Below, piece by piece: positions 1 to 8,814 of a stretch of 64,000 bases of DNA. The first letter of the stretch is position 1; each line of letters starts with the position of its first letter. The DNA is from Pigmentiphaga sp. (GTDB lineage Bacteria; Pseudomonadota; Gammaproteobacteria; Burkholderiales; Burkholderiaceae_B): assembly GCA_023228945.1 (NCBI GenBank), contig JALOAI010000007.1:1-64000 (forward strand). The letters are read 5' to 3'. The notes below the pieces were generated by a model that was given only the letters and a program-made list of their open reading frames with translations, was not told where the DNA came from and ran no database searches. The translations under genes were made by a program, and so were the position numbers.

Positions 1-236
1 TGCGCATAGTGGCGCGTTTCGGTTTCGTACTCGACGTGCGAAGTGTTGATGGTGATGCCGCGCGCTTTTTCTTCGGGCGCCGCATCGATCTGCGCGTAGT
101 CACGAGCCTCGCCGCCGAACTGCTTGGCCAGAACGGTGGTGATCGCTGCCGTGAGCGTGGTCTTGCCGTGGTCGACGTGGCCGATGGTGCCGACGTTCAC
201 GTGCGGTTTGGTACGCTCAAACTTACCTTTTGCCAT
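1..236 (-). CDS. tuf: Elongation factor Tu, N-terminal part (runs off the window)
   Basis: The minus strand from the ATG at 236 encodes 78 residues beginning [14 protein letters not shown], the standard start of bacterial EF-Tu. It contains the G1 P-loop GHVDHGKT (residues 19-26) and the switch I segment [15 protein letters not shown]-Tu is the cytoplasmic GTPase that brings aminoacyl-tRNA to the ribosome. The remaining 80 percent lies outside the window. Three tRNA genes immediately upstream on the same strand make this the tRNA-linked copy (the tufB arrangement of E. coli). Identification is secure; which of two possible tuf copies this is comes from context only. Confidence 0.97.
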   Translation of the reverse strand, partial: MAKGKFERTKPHVNVGTIGHVDHGKTTLTAAITTVLAKQFGGEARDYAQIDAAPEEKARGITINTSHVEYETETRHYA

Positions 237-286
237 GGCTGACTCCTGACCTGGGTGCCTGCGAGAAAAAACACGAAGAATTCTGG

Positions 287-361
<75 letters not shown>

Positions 362-376
362 GTTGACTTGCTATGC

Positions 377-450
377 TGGAGCGGGTGAAGGGAATCGAAC
401 CCTCGTCGTAAGCTTGGAAGGCTTCTGCTCTACCATTGAGCTACACCCGC
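377..450 (-). tRNA. tRNA-Gly (TCC anticodon)
   Basis: A 74-nt cloverleaf on the minus strand with encoded CCA. The acceptor stem is GCGGGTG/CACCCGC, the anticodon loop carries TCC, and the T-loop is GTTCGATTC. It sits 15 bp upstream of tRNA-Thr and is probably cotranscribed with it. Confidence 0.96.
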
Positions 451-577
451 AGGTTCTTCCTACCCTATCCAACAGGGGTTTGCCGCAAGCGGCAAACCGC
501 AAATCGGTACTGCAACCCTGCCGCGCCGATTGCCGGACCCTTGAGCCCGGCAGCCTGCAACTGCAGGTTTTGTTCTT

Positions 578-664
578 TGGTGGAGGAGGTTGGATTCGAA
601 CCAACGTAGGCGCAAGGCCAACAGATTTACAGTCTGCCCCCTTTAACCACTCGGGCACTCCTCC
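578..664 (-). tRNA. tRNA-Tyr (GTA anticodon)
   Basis: An 87-nt class II tRNA on the minus strand with encoded CCA, a long variable arm after the anticodon stem, anticodon GTA and T-loop GTTCGAATC. It is the promoter-proximal gene of the tRNA-tuf transcription unit, with a promoter 16 bp upstream of its 5' end. Confidence 0.96.
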
Positions 665-679
665 AAAGAAGAATTAGCA

Positions 680-708
680 ATTATGAACCTGCTTTTGTGG
701 CTTGTCAA
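680..708 (-). promoter_or_regulatory. sigma70 promoter of the tRNA-Tyr/Gly/Thr-tuf operon
   Basis: Read on the minus strand, a perfect -35 TTGACA (708-703) is separated by exactly 17 bp from a -10 CATAAT (685-680, five of six consensus bases). Transcription would begin about 7-10 bases before the tRNA-Tyr 5' end. The near-consensus match fits the high expression expected of a tRNA-tuf operon. Confidence 0.85.
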
Positions 709-1213
709 GCCAAGGGTGGTTCGATGTTGCTGAGCCACCCTGTTTATTGAATCTTCGTGCCGCTTCCGGTCGGAGCTTCTCCGTCGCCCTTCAGGGGGGC
801 TTCGGCTCCGCTGACCCTGGCCTCGCTTGCCTTGCCGTGAATGGATGAGCCGGGAAGGACAGCCGTGCTGGTGGACGGTTGCCCGCCAGGCGAATCCGGG
901 CGGCATGCGGGCCGCAAGGTGGGCCGGCTTGCGCTTGGGCCCCGTGGTCGACGCGGGGCGAATTCTAGCAAAAAAAAGTCCCACGCTTGCCGTCAACGCG
1001 GGGGCGATGCTTCCAGGGGAGGCTTTTGCCTTGAGAGTGGCCCCGGATCAAGAAGTCCCGTCTTCGCCGGCTGGCCCGGATTTTGGGCCCATTGCTCATG
1101 AGGTGCTTTTACAGATCGCCGCAGGTAACTGATTTTCCTGGGTATTCGTGTTTTCCGGCTACGTAATAATTCGCTAAGTCATTGTTACAACGGGAAAAAT
1201 TGGCTCTTGTCGC
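709..1213. other. Intergenic region between the tuf and dcw transcription units
   Basis: About 500 bp separate the divergent tuf-operon and mraZ promoters. Apart from the repeat copy at 760-830, no supported gene was found. The short open frames here lack recognisable protein features. The stretch 1140-1200 is noticeably more AT-rich than its surroundings, as expected just upstream of a promoter. Confidence 0.6.
760..830 (-). repeat. Partial copy of the 123-bp dispersed repeat (copy C)
   Basis: The reverse complement of this stretch matches the right-hand part of the copies at 14061-14183 and 48991-49113. Shared blocks, in order, are CAAGCGAGG, GAGCCGAA, CCCCTGAAGGG and GGAGAAGCTCCGACCGG. 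It lacks the left third of the element and needs two single-base gaps against the copy in ddl. It lies in non-coding DNA between the tuf promoter and the mraZ promoter. Confidence 0.7.
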
Positions 1214-1242
1214 TTGACCGGGTTGTCGGCTTCCTCTAGAGT
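1214..1242 (+). promoter_or_regulatory. Candidate sigma70 promoter of the dcw cluster (PmraZ)
   Basis: A -35 TTGACC (1214-1219) is followed after 17 bp by a -10 TAGAGT (1237-1242, TA-A-T pattern). The -10 abuts the first MraZ box, so MraZ bound to its boxes would block RNA polymerase, consistent with autorepression of this promoter in other bacteria. Confidence 0.65.
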
Positions 1243-1276
1243 GGAAAAAAGTAGGGAAAAGTGCAAATTTGTGGGG
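1241..1276 (+). promoter_or_regulatory. MraZ boxes: four GTGGR-type direct repeats with 10-bp period
   Basis: GTGGA (1241), GTAGG (1251), GTGCA (1261) and GTGGG (1271) each start exactly 10 bp after the previous one. This is the GTGGG-N5 direct-repeat layout bound by the ring-shaped MraZ oligomer upstream of its own gene. The third repeat is the most degenerate. The array ends 8 bp before the mraZ start codon. Confidence 0.8.
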
Positions 1277-1283
1277 AACAAGC

Positions 1284-1712
1284 ATGTTCCAGGGGAGTAG
1301 CGCGCTAACGCTGGATGCCAAGGGCCGGATTTCGATCCCGACCCGGCATCGCGACGCGCTGCAGAACCAGGCGGAGGGGCAGCTTACGATCACCCGCCAC
1401 CCCGACGGCTGCCTGCTGGTCTATCCGCGTCCGGTCTGGGTGGAGCGGCGCGATCAGATCGTCCGGTTCCCCATGAGTGCACGAGCATTGCAACGCTTGT
1501 TATTGGGTAATGCCCAGGATGTCGACATGGATGCCGCGGGCCGTGTGCTGGTGGCGCCCGAGCTGCGTTCCGCCGCGGGGCTGGGGCGCGACGTCATGTT
1601 GATGGGAATGGGCACGCATTTCGAGCTGTGGGATGCGGCCGCGCTGGCGCGCAGCGAGGAAGCTGCGCTGGCCGAGGGAATGCCGGACGTTATTGGTGAT
1701 TTTTCGTTCTGA
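1284..1712 (+). CDS. mraZ: Transcriptional regulator MraZ
   Basis: 142 residues, the usual MraZ length, starting [19 protein letters not shown]. It has two SpoVT/AbrB-like swapped-hairpin domains (about residues 5-47 and 75-120), each with the family DAKGR / DAAGR signature ([20 protein letters not shown]). MraZ is a DNA-binding repressor of the dcw cluster and the first gene of it. The ATG at 1284 is preferred over an in-frame TTG at 1269, because the TTG lies inside the MraZ box array. The gene ends 8 bp before rsmH. Confidence 0.97.
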   Translation: MFQGSSALTLDAKGRISIPTRHRDALQNQAEGQLTITRHPDGCLLVYPRPVWVERRDQIVRFPMSARALQRLLLGNAQDVDMDAAGRVLVAPELRSAAGLGRDVMLMGMGTHFELWDAAALARSEEAALAEGMPDVIGDFSF

Positions 1713-1720
1713 TCCGCATC

Positions 1721-2773
1721 GTGAACAACTCTTTCGAACACCGGCCCGTCATGCTGGAGCCGGCGGTAGCGGCTTTATTGGCCTCCGATTTCGATGCCCG
1801 CCGCTGGCGGCCGGGCGTGGCCGCGTCGCCGCGCCAAGGGGTGTGGGTGGACGGCACGTTCGGCCGCGGCGGGCATAGCGGGGCGCTGCTGGCCGGGCTG
1901 GCGCCGCAGGCGCGACTGGTGGTGTTCGACAAAGATCCACAGGCCATCGCGCAGGCCCACGCGCTGGCGAGCCGGGACCCCCGCGTGACGGTCTGCCACC
2001 AAGGGTTCGGAACCCTGGAAGCCACGCTGGCGGGGCTCGGCATCGAGCAGGTCGACGGCGTTCTGCTCGACGTGGGCGTGTCGTCGCCGCAGATCGACGA
2101 CGCCGAACGCGGTTTTTCGTTCATGCGGGATGGCCCGCTGGACATGCGCATGGATACGACGCGCGGCCCCACGGCCGCGCAGTGGCTGGCCACTGCCAGC
2201 GAGTCGGAAATACGGGAGGTCATCAAGCACCATGGGGAAGAACGGTATGCTTTCCAGATTGCAAAGGCGATTGCAGCTCGCCGCGCGCAGCAGCCCCTCA
2301 GTCGTACCCACGAGCTTGCCGAACTCGTGGCGGGCGTCGTCCGCACGCGTGAGAAGGGGCAACATCCGGCAACCCGTACCTTTCAGGCTGTACGGATTCA
2401 CATCAATCGTGAACTTGCGGAGCTTGCGGACGCGCTCGCGGGCGCTCTGAACCGACTGGCGCCGGGCGGGCGATTGGCCGTGATCAGCTTTCATTCCCTC
2501 GAAGACCGCTTGGTCAAGCAATTCATGGCCGCGGCCGCCAATCCCGGCGCCGCGTCCGCCCGCCTGCCGCTGCGCGAAAGCGAACGGCCGCAGCCCGTGC
2601 TGCGTCTTCTCGGCAAGCGTTTCGCCGAGGCGCAGGAAGTGGCGGAGAACCCACGCGCCCGCTCGGCGGTGCTGCGCGTGGCCGAACGCACGACCACGCC
2701 GCTGCCGGCACCGGCGCAAGCCTATTTGCCGGCCGGCAGCCGGAGTCCGAACCTGCAAGGGACGACCGCATGA
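1721..2773 (+). CDS. rsmH: 16S rRNA m4C1402 N4-methyltransferase RsmH (MraW)
   Basis: 350 residues from a GTG start, beginning [16 protein letters not shown]. RsmH methylates the N4 of C1402 in the ribosomal P site using S-adenosylmethionine. The SAM-binding motif is [11 protein letters not shown] (about residues 43-53). The family landmarks [23 protein letters not shown] and [12 protein letters not shown] and the late [14 protein letters not shown] block are all present. The stop codon overlaps the ftsL start (ATGA). The C-terminal 30 residues are a variable tail. Confidence 0.97.
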   Translation: MNNSFEHRPVMLEPAVAALLASDFDARRWRPGVAASPRQGVWVDGTFGRGGHSGALLAGLAPQARLVVFDKDPQAIAQAHALASRDPRVTVCHQGFGTLEATLAGLGIEQVDGVLLDVGVSSPQIDDAERGFSFMRDGPLDMRMDTTRGPTAAQWLATASESEIREVIKHHGEERYAFQIAKAIAARRAQQPLSRTHELAELVAGVVRTREKGQHPATRTFQAVRIHINRELAELADALAGALNRLAPGGRLAVISFHSLEDRLVKQFMAAAANPGAASARLPLRESERPQPVLRLLGKRFAEAQEVAENPRARSAVLRVAERTTTPLPAPAQAYLPAGSRSPNLQGTTA

Positions 2774-3051
2774 TCCGCTTGATCGTGTTGCTGGTCGCCG
2801 TCTTGCTCGTCAGCGCTCTGGGGCTGGTTACCAGCCGCTATGAGGCGCGTTGGACCACCATCGAGCTCGAAAGAGCCCGCCAGGCGGAGCGCGCCCTCGA
2901 TGTCGCTTGGCGGCAACTGCAGCTCGAACTGACACAGTACTCGCAGCACGCTCGAATCGACGCGCTGGCGCGGCACGACCTGAAAATGATGCCCGCCGGC
3001 GCCGACCAGCTCGTGCACTGGCGCGCCGCGCCGCGGGCGGAGCAGCCATGA
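2770..3051 (+). CDS. ftsL: Cell division protein FtsL
   Basis: 93 residues. A very short cytoplasmic N-terminus is followed by one transmembrane segment (about residues 3-21) and a periplasmic coiled-coil-like helix rich in Glu, Arg and Leu (about 28-68), the FtsL architecture. FtsL forms the FtsQLB subcomplex, which activates septal synthesis by FtsWI. Sequence conservation in this family is low, so the assignment leans on position between rsmH and ftsI, size and topology. Start and stop overlap both neighbours by 4 bp. Confidence 0.9.
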   Translation: MIRLIVLLVAVLLVSALGLVTSRYEARWTTIELERARQAERALDVAWRQLQLELTQYSQHARIDALARHDLKMMPAGADQLVHWRAAPRAEQP

Positions 3052-4820
3052 TCGGGCGCTTCCGTTCCTCGCGCTCATCGCGGGTCGATCCCGTGGTGGC
3101 GGCTCGCAGGGCCCGCACCGATACGCGGGCCATCCTGGCGCTGCAGTTGCCCGTGCGGCGGGCACGCCTGGTTCAATTGGTGTTGCTGGCGGCTTTTGCC
3201 GGCCTTGGCGCCCGCGCCCTGTACCTGCAAGGCTTGTCGGACGACTTCCTGCAGCGCCAGGGCGAAGCCCGCTTTGAACGCACGGTCGAGCTTCCCGCCA
3301 CACGCGGCAAGGTGCTCGATCGCAATGGCGTCCTGCTCGCGTCCAGCCTTCCGGCGCGCTCGGTCTGGGCCGTGCCCGAGGAAGTCTCGATCACGCCCGA
3401 GCAGCGCGCGGCGCTGGCCCGCCTGCTCGATTTGCCGCCCCAAACCCTGCAGGCCAGGCTGGAAGACGCCGACCGGCGGTTCGTGTATCTGCGCCGGCAG
3501 GTGCCGGTGGCGGTGGCCGCCGAAGTGCGCCAGCTTGGCATTCCCGGCGTATTCCAGGATGCCGAGAGCCTGCGCTCGTATCCTCAGGGCGAGGTGGCGG
3601 CGCACATGCTCGGCTTCACCAACATCGACGGCAAGGGCCAGGAAGGGATCGAGCTGGCGTTCGATAACGCCCTGGCCGGCACGCCCGGCAGCCGCCGCGT
3701 GATTCGCGACCGTCTCGGCCGTATCGTCGAGGAGGTGCAGGCGATCCTGCCGCCGGAGAACGGCCGTGATCTGCATCTGTCGATCGATTCGCGCATCCAG
3801 TATCTGGCATATAACGAGCTGCGCGAAACCATCGCGCGCAATCAGGCGGTCAGCGGCTCGGCGGTGGTGCTCGATGTCGTCACCGGAGAGGTTCTGGCGC
3901 TGGCCAACTGGCCGAGCTACGACCCCAACGAGCGGCAGAGCCTCACCGGCAGCGCGTTGCGCAATCGCGCCTTTACCGATGCCTTCGAGCCCGGCTCGAC
4001 CATGAAGCCGTTCTCGGTGGCGCTGGCGCTCGACCAGCACCGCGTGCGTCCCGATACCACCTTCAATACCTACAACGGACGCATGACTTTCGCCGGACAC
4101 ACGATCTCCGACGTCGCCCGCCGGGCTTCGCTCAACGTCGCCGATATCCTGAAGCTTTCCAGCAATATCGGCATGACCCAGATCTCGGAGCGCCTGGCGG
4201 CGCGCGACATGTGGAATACCTTCACCGCCCTGGGTTTTGGCCAGGCGCCAACCCAGGGTTTCCCGGGGGTGGCCGCCGGCCGCTTGCGGCCCTGGGAGCG
4301 CTGGCGGCCGATCGAAAAGGCCACCATGTCGTACGGATACGGCCTCTCGATCTCGCTGGTCCAGCTGGCGCGTGCCTATACCGCATTCGGACACGACGGC
4401 TCGGTGGTTTCGGTCTCGCTGCTGCGCCGCGATACCGAGCCCACGACGGTACCCGTCTATACCCCGCAGGCGGCTCGCACCGTGCTCGGCATGCTCGAAG
4501 CCGCGGCGGAATACAGCAAACTTTCGGTGCCGGGCTACCGCGTGGCGGGCAAGAGCGGTACGGCGCGCAAGATCGTCGACGGCCAGTACAGCCGCAGCAA
4601 GTATGTGGCCTCCTACGTGGGGCTGGCGCCGGTGTCGCAGCCGCGCATCGTGGTGGCCGTGCGCATCGACGAACCCGGCGGCCCCGTGTATTACGGTGGA
4701 CGGGTGGCCGCGCCCGCCTTTGCCGCCATTACCAGCGGCGCCTTGCGCATCCTTGGCGTGGCACCCGACGCGCCCATCGATCCGCTGCGCGTTGCCGAAC
4801 TGGGCGGAGGGCGGCCATGA
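3048..4820 (+). CDS. ftsI: Septal peptidoglycan transpeptidase FtsI (PBP3)
   Basis: 590 residues. A basic cytoplasmic tail (1-45) is followed by one membrane anchor (about 46-65), a pedestal/dimerisation domain starting with RGKVLDRNG, and a class B transpeptidase domain. Active-site motifs are STMK (serine at residue 317), SSN (371) and KSGT (502). FtsI cross-links septal peptidoglycan together with FtsW and is the target of beta-lactams such as aztreonam. The ATG overlaps the ftsL stop. The much longer open frame extending upstream is not used, because it would run through ftsL. Confidence 0.97.
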   Translation: MIGRFRSSRSSRVDPVVAARRARTDTRAILALQLPVRRARLVQLVLLAAFAGLGARALYLQGLSDDFLQRQGEARFERTVELPATRGKVLDRNGVLLASSLPARSVWAVPEEVSITPEQRAALARLLDLPPQTLQARLEDADRRFVYLRRQVPVAVAAEVRQLGIPGVFQDAESLRSYPQGEVAAHMLGFTNIDGKGQEGIELAFDNALAGTPGSRRVIRDRLGRIVEEVQAILPPENGRDLHLSIDSRIQYLAYNELRETIARNQAVSGSAVVLDVVTGEVLALANWPSYDPNERQSLTGSALRNRAFTDAFEPGSTMKPFSVALALDQHRVRPDTTFNTYNGRMTFAGHTISDVARRASLNVADILKLSSNIGMTQISERLAARDMWNTFTALGFGQAPTQGFPGVAAGRLRPWERWRPIEKATMSYGYGLSISLVQLARAYTAFGHDGSVVSVSLLRRDTEPTTVPVYTPQAARTVLGMLEAAAEYSKLSVPGYRVAGKSGTARKIVDGQYSRSKYVASYVGLAPVSQPRIVVAVRIDEPGGPVYYGGRVAAPAFAAITSGALRILGVAPDAPIDPLRVAELGGGRP

Positions 4821-7651
4821 GAAGGCAAGCGGCCGGAGTGCTGGAGGCGCTGCGCGGCGCAGTCGCCGCCACCGCCGACTTCCGCCTCGATAGCCGGGGC
4901 GTGCGCGCCGGCGACGTTTTCCTGGCATGCCCCGGCGAAGTCGCCGACGGCCGCGCCTACATCGACGCCGCCGTGGCGGCGGGCGCCGCCGCCGTGGTCT
5001 ATGAAGCCGAGGCCGCGCCGCAGGAATTGGCGGCGCAGCTGCAGCGCCGGGGCGTACCCGGCTTTGCCCTGTCTGGCCTCCAAGCCCAGGCGGCCGACCT
5101 GGCCGCTGCCTGGTACGGCCAGCCGGCCGAGGGGCTTACCGTGATCGCGGTGACCGGCACCAACGGCAAAACCTCCTGCACGCAGTGGCTGGCCCAGGCG
5201 CTGACGCGCGCCGGCCAGCCGTGCGGCGTGATCGGCACCTTGGGCACCGGTTATCCCGATGGCGGCCACGAGGCCACCGATCTGACCACGCCCGACGGCG
5301 TGACGCTGCAGCGCGTGCTGGCGGAGATGCGGCGGCGCGGCGCGCGCGCCGTCGCGATCGAAGCCTCTTCGATCGGCATCGCCCAGGGCAGGCTGGACTC
5401 CATTCCGGTGCATGTCGCGGCCTTCACCAATCTCAGCCGCGACCACCTCGATTACCACGCCGACATGGCGCAGTATGCGGCGGCCAAGCGCCGGCTGTTC
5501 TCCTGGCCCGGGCTGCGGGCGATGGTGATCAATGCCGACGATGGGCAGGGCGTGGCCTGGCTGCCCGGGCTGGACCAGTGCCGGGTGTTGGCCTATGCCC
5601 ACCGACAGGCGATCGACGCATCCTTGGCGGGCCGCTGGTTGCGGGCGGAGCGCGTGGCGTTCGACGAATCCGGCCTGAGCTGCGACCTGCTGACGAACGA
5701 CGGCCGGCGCACAACCTTGAAGGTCCCGGTGCTCGGCCTGCACAATCTCGAGAACCTGTTGCTGGTTGCCGGCGTGCTCTCCGAGCTGGGCCTATCCCTG
5801 AACGCCATCGCGGCGGCGCTGGCGACGCTCGAACCGGTGCCGGGGCGCTTGCAGCGCGTCGCCGGTCCGGAAGGGCGGCCGCAGCCGCTGGTGGTGGTGG
5901 ATTATGCCCATACGCCCGAGGCGCTGGAGCGTGTGTTGCAAACGTTGCGGCCGATGGCCCACGCGGCGGGCGGCCGCCTGGTGTGCGTTTTTGGCTGCGG
6001 CGGGAATCGCGATGCCGGTAAACGGCCGCAGATGGGCGCCGCCGCGGCCCGGCTGGCCGATCAGGTATGGGCCACCAGCGACAACCCCCGCCAGGAAAAT
6101 CCCCGCGAAATCCTGCGGCAGATTGCCGCTGGCCGGCCCGACCAAGGCGGTGCGCAATGGCGGGTGGAGCCCGAGCGGGCGCGAGCCATTCTGCGGGCCG
6201 TCGGCGGCGCCCGCGAAGGCGATGTCGTCCTGATCGCGGGCAAAGGGCACGAAGCCACGCAAGAACAGGCCGGCCGCAAAGTCGTTTTCCACGATGCCGA
6301 ATGGGCCCGGCTGGCGCTGTGGCTGCCGGCTTGCGGCACGGTGCGGATCGACACCCGGCAGTTGCAGCCGGGCGACGTGTTCGTGGCCTTGCGTGGCGAG
6401 CGTTTCGATGGACATGATTTCGTCGATACGGCATTTGCCGCCGGCGCCCGGCTGGCGGTGGTCAGCCGGGCCGATATCGCCGGGACGGCGGCGGGGCCTT
6501 GCATACTGGTGAACGACGGTCTGGAGGCGCTGGTGCACCTCGCGGCGAGCCGCCGCGCCGAAACGGCGATCCCGGTAATCGCCGTCACCGGCAGCAACGG
6601 CAAAACCACCACCAAGGAAATGCTGGCGGCTATTTTGCGGGCCTGGCTGGGCGACGACGCGGTGCTGGCAACCCAGGGCAATCTCAACAATCATATCGGC
6701 GTGCCGCTTACGCTGTTGCGCTTGCGGCCGGAGCATCGCGCGGCCGTCATCGAGCTCGGCATGAACCATCCGGGCGAAATCGCCGGGCTGGCCGAACTGG
6801 CGCAGCCCACCGTGGCGCTGGTCAATAATGCACAGCGCGAGCATCAGGAGTTCATGCACAGCGTGGCCGCGGTGGCGCGCGAAAATGGCGCCGTCTTTGC
6901 CGCGCTGCCGCCGGATGGCGTGGCGGTGTTCCCGCACCACGACGAACACGTTGCGGTCTGGCGCACGCTGGCGGATGGCCGGCGCACCATCACCTTCGGT
7001 TTCGACGAAGGCGCCGAGCTCCAAGCGCTGGACGTGCAACTGGGTGTGGATGGCAGTCGATGCGAGATCGTCGCGGCCGACGCCCGGCAGGTGCTGCGCA
7101 TCCCGATCCCCGGCCTGCACAATGTCCGCAACGCCATCGCTGCCGCGGCCTGCGCCCTGGCCGCGGGCTGCCCGCTGCCGGCGGTCGCCGTCGGCCTGGC
7201 GGCGTTCCAGGCGGTGGCCGGCCGCTTGCAGGTGGTCGACCTGCCGGGAGATATCCAGGCCATCGACGATACCTACAACGCCAACCCCGATTCGGTGCGC
7301 GCGGCGATCGACGTGCTCGCGGCCATGCCGGCGCCGCGCGTGCTGGTGCTGGGAGATATGGGCGAGGTGGGCGCCAATGGCCCGCAGGTGCATGCCGAGG
7401 TGGGCGAGTACGCCCGCGAGCGCGGCATCGAACGGCTCTGGGCATTGGGCGAAGCGTCGCGTCGCGCCGTGGAGGCTTTTGGCGCGGGAGCGCAGCATGC
7501 GGCCACGGTGGCCGATATCGTCGCGGGGCTGCGCCGGGAACCGCCGGCCTCGGTTTTGTTCAAGGGGTCGCGGTTCATGCGCATGGAACGGGTGCTGGGA
7601 GCCTATCGCGAGGCGCTGCAAGACAACGGAGGGGATCATCATGTTGCTTGA
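4817..7651 (+). CDS. murEF: MurE-MurF fusion: two peptidoglycan precursor ligases in one protein
   Basis: One uninterrupted 944-residue frame holds both ligases. The MurE half (about 1-498) adds meso-diaminopimelate to UDP-MurNAc-L-Ala-D-Glu. It has the ATP loop TGTNGKT (113-119) and the DAP-specificity motif DNPR (422-425). The MurF half (about 500-944) adds D-Ala-D-Ala. It has a second ATP loop TGSNGKTT (591-598), the substrate loop RLQVVD and the DTYNANPDS motif. MurF lacks its usual first 20 or so residues, so the MurE C-terminal domain runs directly into [16 protein letters not shown]. Such a fusion is reported in Bordetella. The start overlaps the ftsI stop, and the end overlaps mraY by 11 bp. 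Confidence 0.95.
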   Translation: MRRQAAGVLEALRGAVAATADFRLDSRGVRAGDVFLACPGEVADGRAYIDAAVAAGAAAVVYEAEAAPQELAAQLQRRGVPGFALSGLQAQAADLAAAWYGQPAEGLTVIAVTGTNGKTSCTQWLAQALTRAGQPCGVIGTLGTGYPDGGHEATDLTTPDGVTLQRVLAEMRRRGARAVAIEASSIGIAQGRLDSIPVHVAAFTNLSRDHLDYHADMAQYAAAKRRLFSWPGLRAMVINADDGQGVAWLPGLDQCRVLAYAHRQAIDASLAGRWLRAERVAFDESGLSCDLLTNDGRRTTLKVPVLGLHNLENLLLVAGVLSELGLSLNAIAAALATLEPVPGRLQRVAGPEGRPQPLVVVDYAHTPEALERVLQTLRPMAHAAGGRLVCVFGCGGNRDAGKRPQMGAAAARLADQVWATSDNPRQENPREILRQIAAGRPDQGGAQWRVEPERARAILRAVGGAREGDVVLIAGKGHEATQEQAGRKVVFHDAEWARLALWLPACGTVRIDTRQLQPGDVFVALRGERFDGHDFVDTAFAAGARLAVVSRADIAGTAAGPCILVNDGLEALVHLAASRRAETAIPVIAVTGSNGKTTTKEMLAAILRAWLGDDAVLATQGNLNNHIGVPLTLLRLRPEHRAAVIELGMNHPGEIAGLAELAQPTVALVNNAQREHQEFMHSVAAVARENGAVFAALPPDGVAVFPHHDEHVAVWRTLADGRRTITFGFDEGAELQALDVQLGVDGSRCEIVAADARQVLRIPIPGLHNVRNAIAAAACALAAGCPLPAVAVGLAAFQAVAGRLQVVDLPGDIQAIDDTYNANPDSVRAAIDVLAAMPAPRVLVLGDMGEVGANGPQVHAEVGEYARERGIERLWALGEASRRAVEAFGAGAQHAATVADIVAGLRREPPASVLFKGSRFMRMERVLGAYREALQDNGGDHHVA

Positions 7652-8810
7652 GTTGGCGCGCTGGCTCTCGGACGACTGGACCGGCTTCGCGGTGTTCAAC
7701 TACATCACCCTGCGAGCGGTGATGGCGTGCGGCACCGCGTTGCTGATCGGCCTGGCGGCCGGCCCTTGGGTCATCCGCCGTCTGGCGGCGCTGAAGATCG
7801 CCCAGGCGGTGCGCACCAACGGCCCGCAAACCCACCTCATCAAGAGCGGTACGCCCACCATGGGCGGTGCGCTGATCCTGATCGCCATCGGCGTGTCCAC
7901 CCTGCTGTGGGCCGATTGGACCAATCGTTTCGTGTGGGTGGTGCTGCTGGTGACCTTCGGCTTCGGCTGGATCGGCTGGGCCGACGACTACCGTAAAGTC
8001 GTACACCGCGACCCCAACGGCATGCCGGCACGGGAAAAATTCTTCTGGCAGGCGCTGATCGGCGTCGTGGCCGCGGTGTACCTGACCTTCGCCGTCTCGG
8101 TACCGTCCAACCAGGAGCTCTGGCCGCTATTCAAGGCCTGGATCGTCAGCGGCATGACGCTGCCGCTGCCGGAGCGCGCCGATCTCATCGTGCCGTTCTT
8201 CAAGAGCGTGAGCTATCCCCTGGGAGTGTTCGGCTTCGCCATCCTCAGCTGGCTGGTGATCGTGGGCACCAGTAACGCGGTCAACCTCACCGACGGCCTG
8301 GATGGCCTCGCGATCATGCCCACCGTGCTGGTGGGCAGCGCCCTGGGCGTGTTCGCCTACGTGGTGGGCCGCGTCGACTATTCCAAGTATCTGCTGTTTC
8401 CGTACATCCCCGGCGCATCGGAACTGATGGTGATCTGCGCCGCGCTGGCCGGCGCCGGCCTGGCCTTCCTGTGGTTCAACGCCTATCCCGCGCAGGTGTT
8501 CATGGGCGACGTCGGCGCGCTGGCGCTGGGGGGCGCCTTGGGTACGATGGCGATCATCGTGCGCCAGGAAATCGTCCTGTTCATCATGGGCGGTGTTTTC
8601 GTCGTCGAAACGCTGTCGGTCATGCTGCAGGTGGCCTACTTCAAATACACCAAGCGCCGCTATGGAGAAGGGCGCCGTATCTTGCGCATGGCGCCTTTGC
8701 ACCACCATTTCGAGGTCGGCGGCTGGAAGGAAACCCAGGTCGTCGTCCGTTTCTGGATCATCACCATGATGCTGGTGCTGATCGGTCTCTCCACCCTCAA
8801 GCTGCGGTAA
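7641..8810 (+). CDS. mraY: Phospho-N-acetylmuramoyl-pentapeptide transferase MraY
   Basis: 389 residues, about ten transmembrane segments. MraY transfers phospho-MurNAc-pentapeptide from UDP to undecaprenyl phosphate in the inner membrane, giving lipid I. Diagnostic motifs are GTPTMGG, the acidic pair in [28 protein letters not shown] and the cytoplasmic HHHFE loop near the C-terminus. The ATG at 7641 lies inside the end of murEF, with a GGAGG-like ribosome site overlapping the last MurF codons, which suggests translational coupling. Confidence 0.97.
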   Translation: MLLELARWLSDDWTGFAVFNYITLRAVMACGTALLIGLAAGPWVIRRLAALKIAQAVRTNGPQTHLIKSGTPTMGGALILIAIGVSTLLWADWTNRFVWVVLLVTFGFGWIGWADDYRKVVHRDPNGMPAREKFFWQALIGVVAAVYLTFAVSVPSNQELWPLFKAWIVSGMTLPLPERADLIVPFFKSVSYPLGVFGFAILSWLVIVGTSNAVNLTDGLDGLAIMPTVLVGSALGVFAYVVGRVDYSKYLLFPYIPGASELMVICAALAGAGLAFLWFNAYPAQVFMGDVGALALGGALGTMAIIVRQEIVLFIMGGVFVVETLSVMLQVAYFKYTKRRYGEGRRILRMAPLHHHFEVGGWKETQVVVRFWIITMMLVLIGLSTLKLR

Positions 8811-8814
8811 GACG

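Noticed and set aside
363..677. Open frames of about 100 codons on both strands over the tRNA genes
   Set aside because: They read straight through three tRNA genes (Gly, Tyr and flanks) and have no protein features.
1269..1283. TTG start five codons upstream for mraZ
   Set aside because: It lies inside the MraZ box array, and the protein family begins MFQG at the ATG 1284.
3075..4928. 617-codon minus-strand open frame opposite ftsI
   Set aside because: Antisense frame produced by GC-rich codon bias of ftsI. It is rich in Arg, Ala and His and has no domain.
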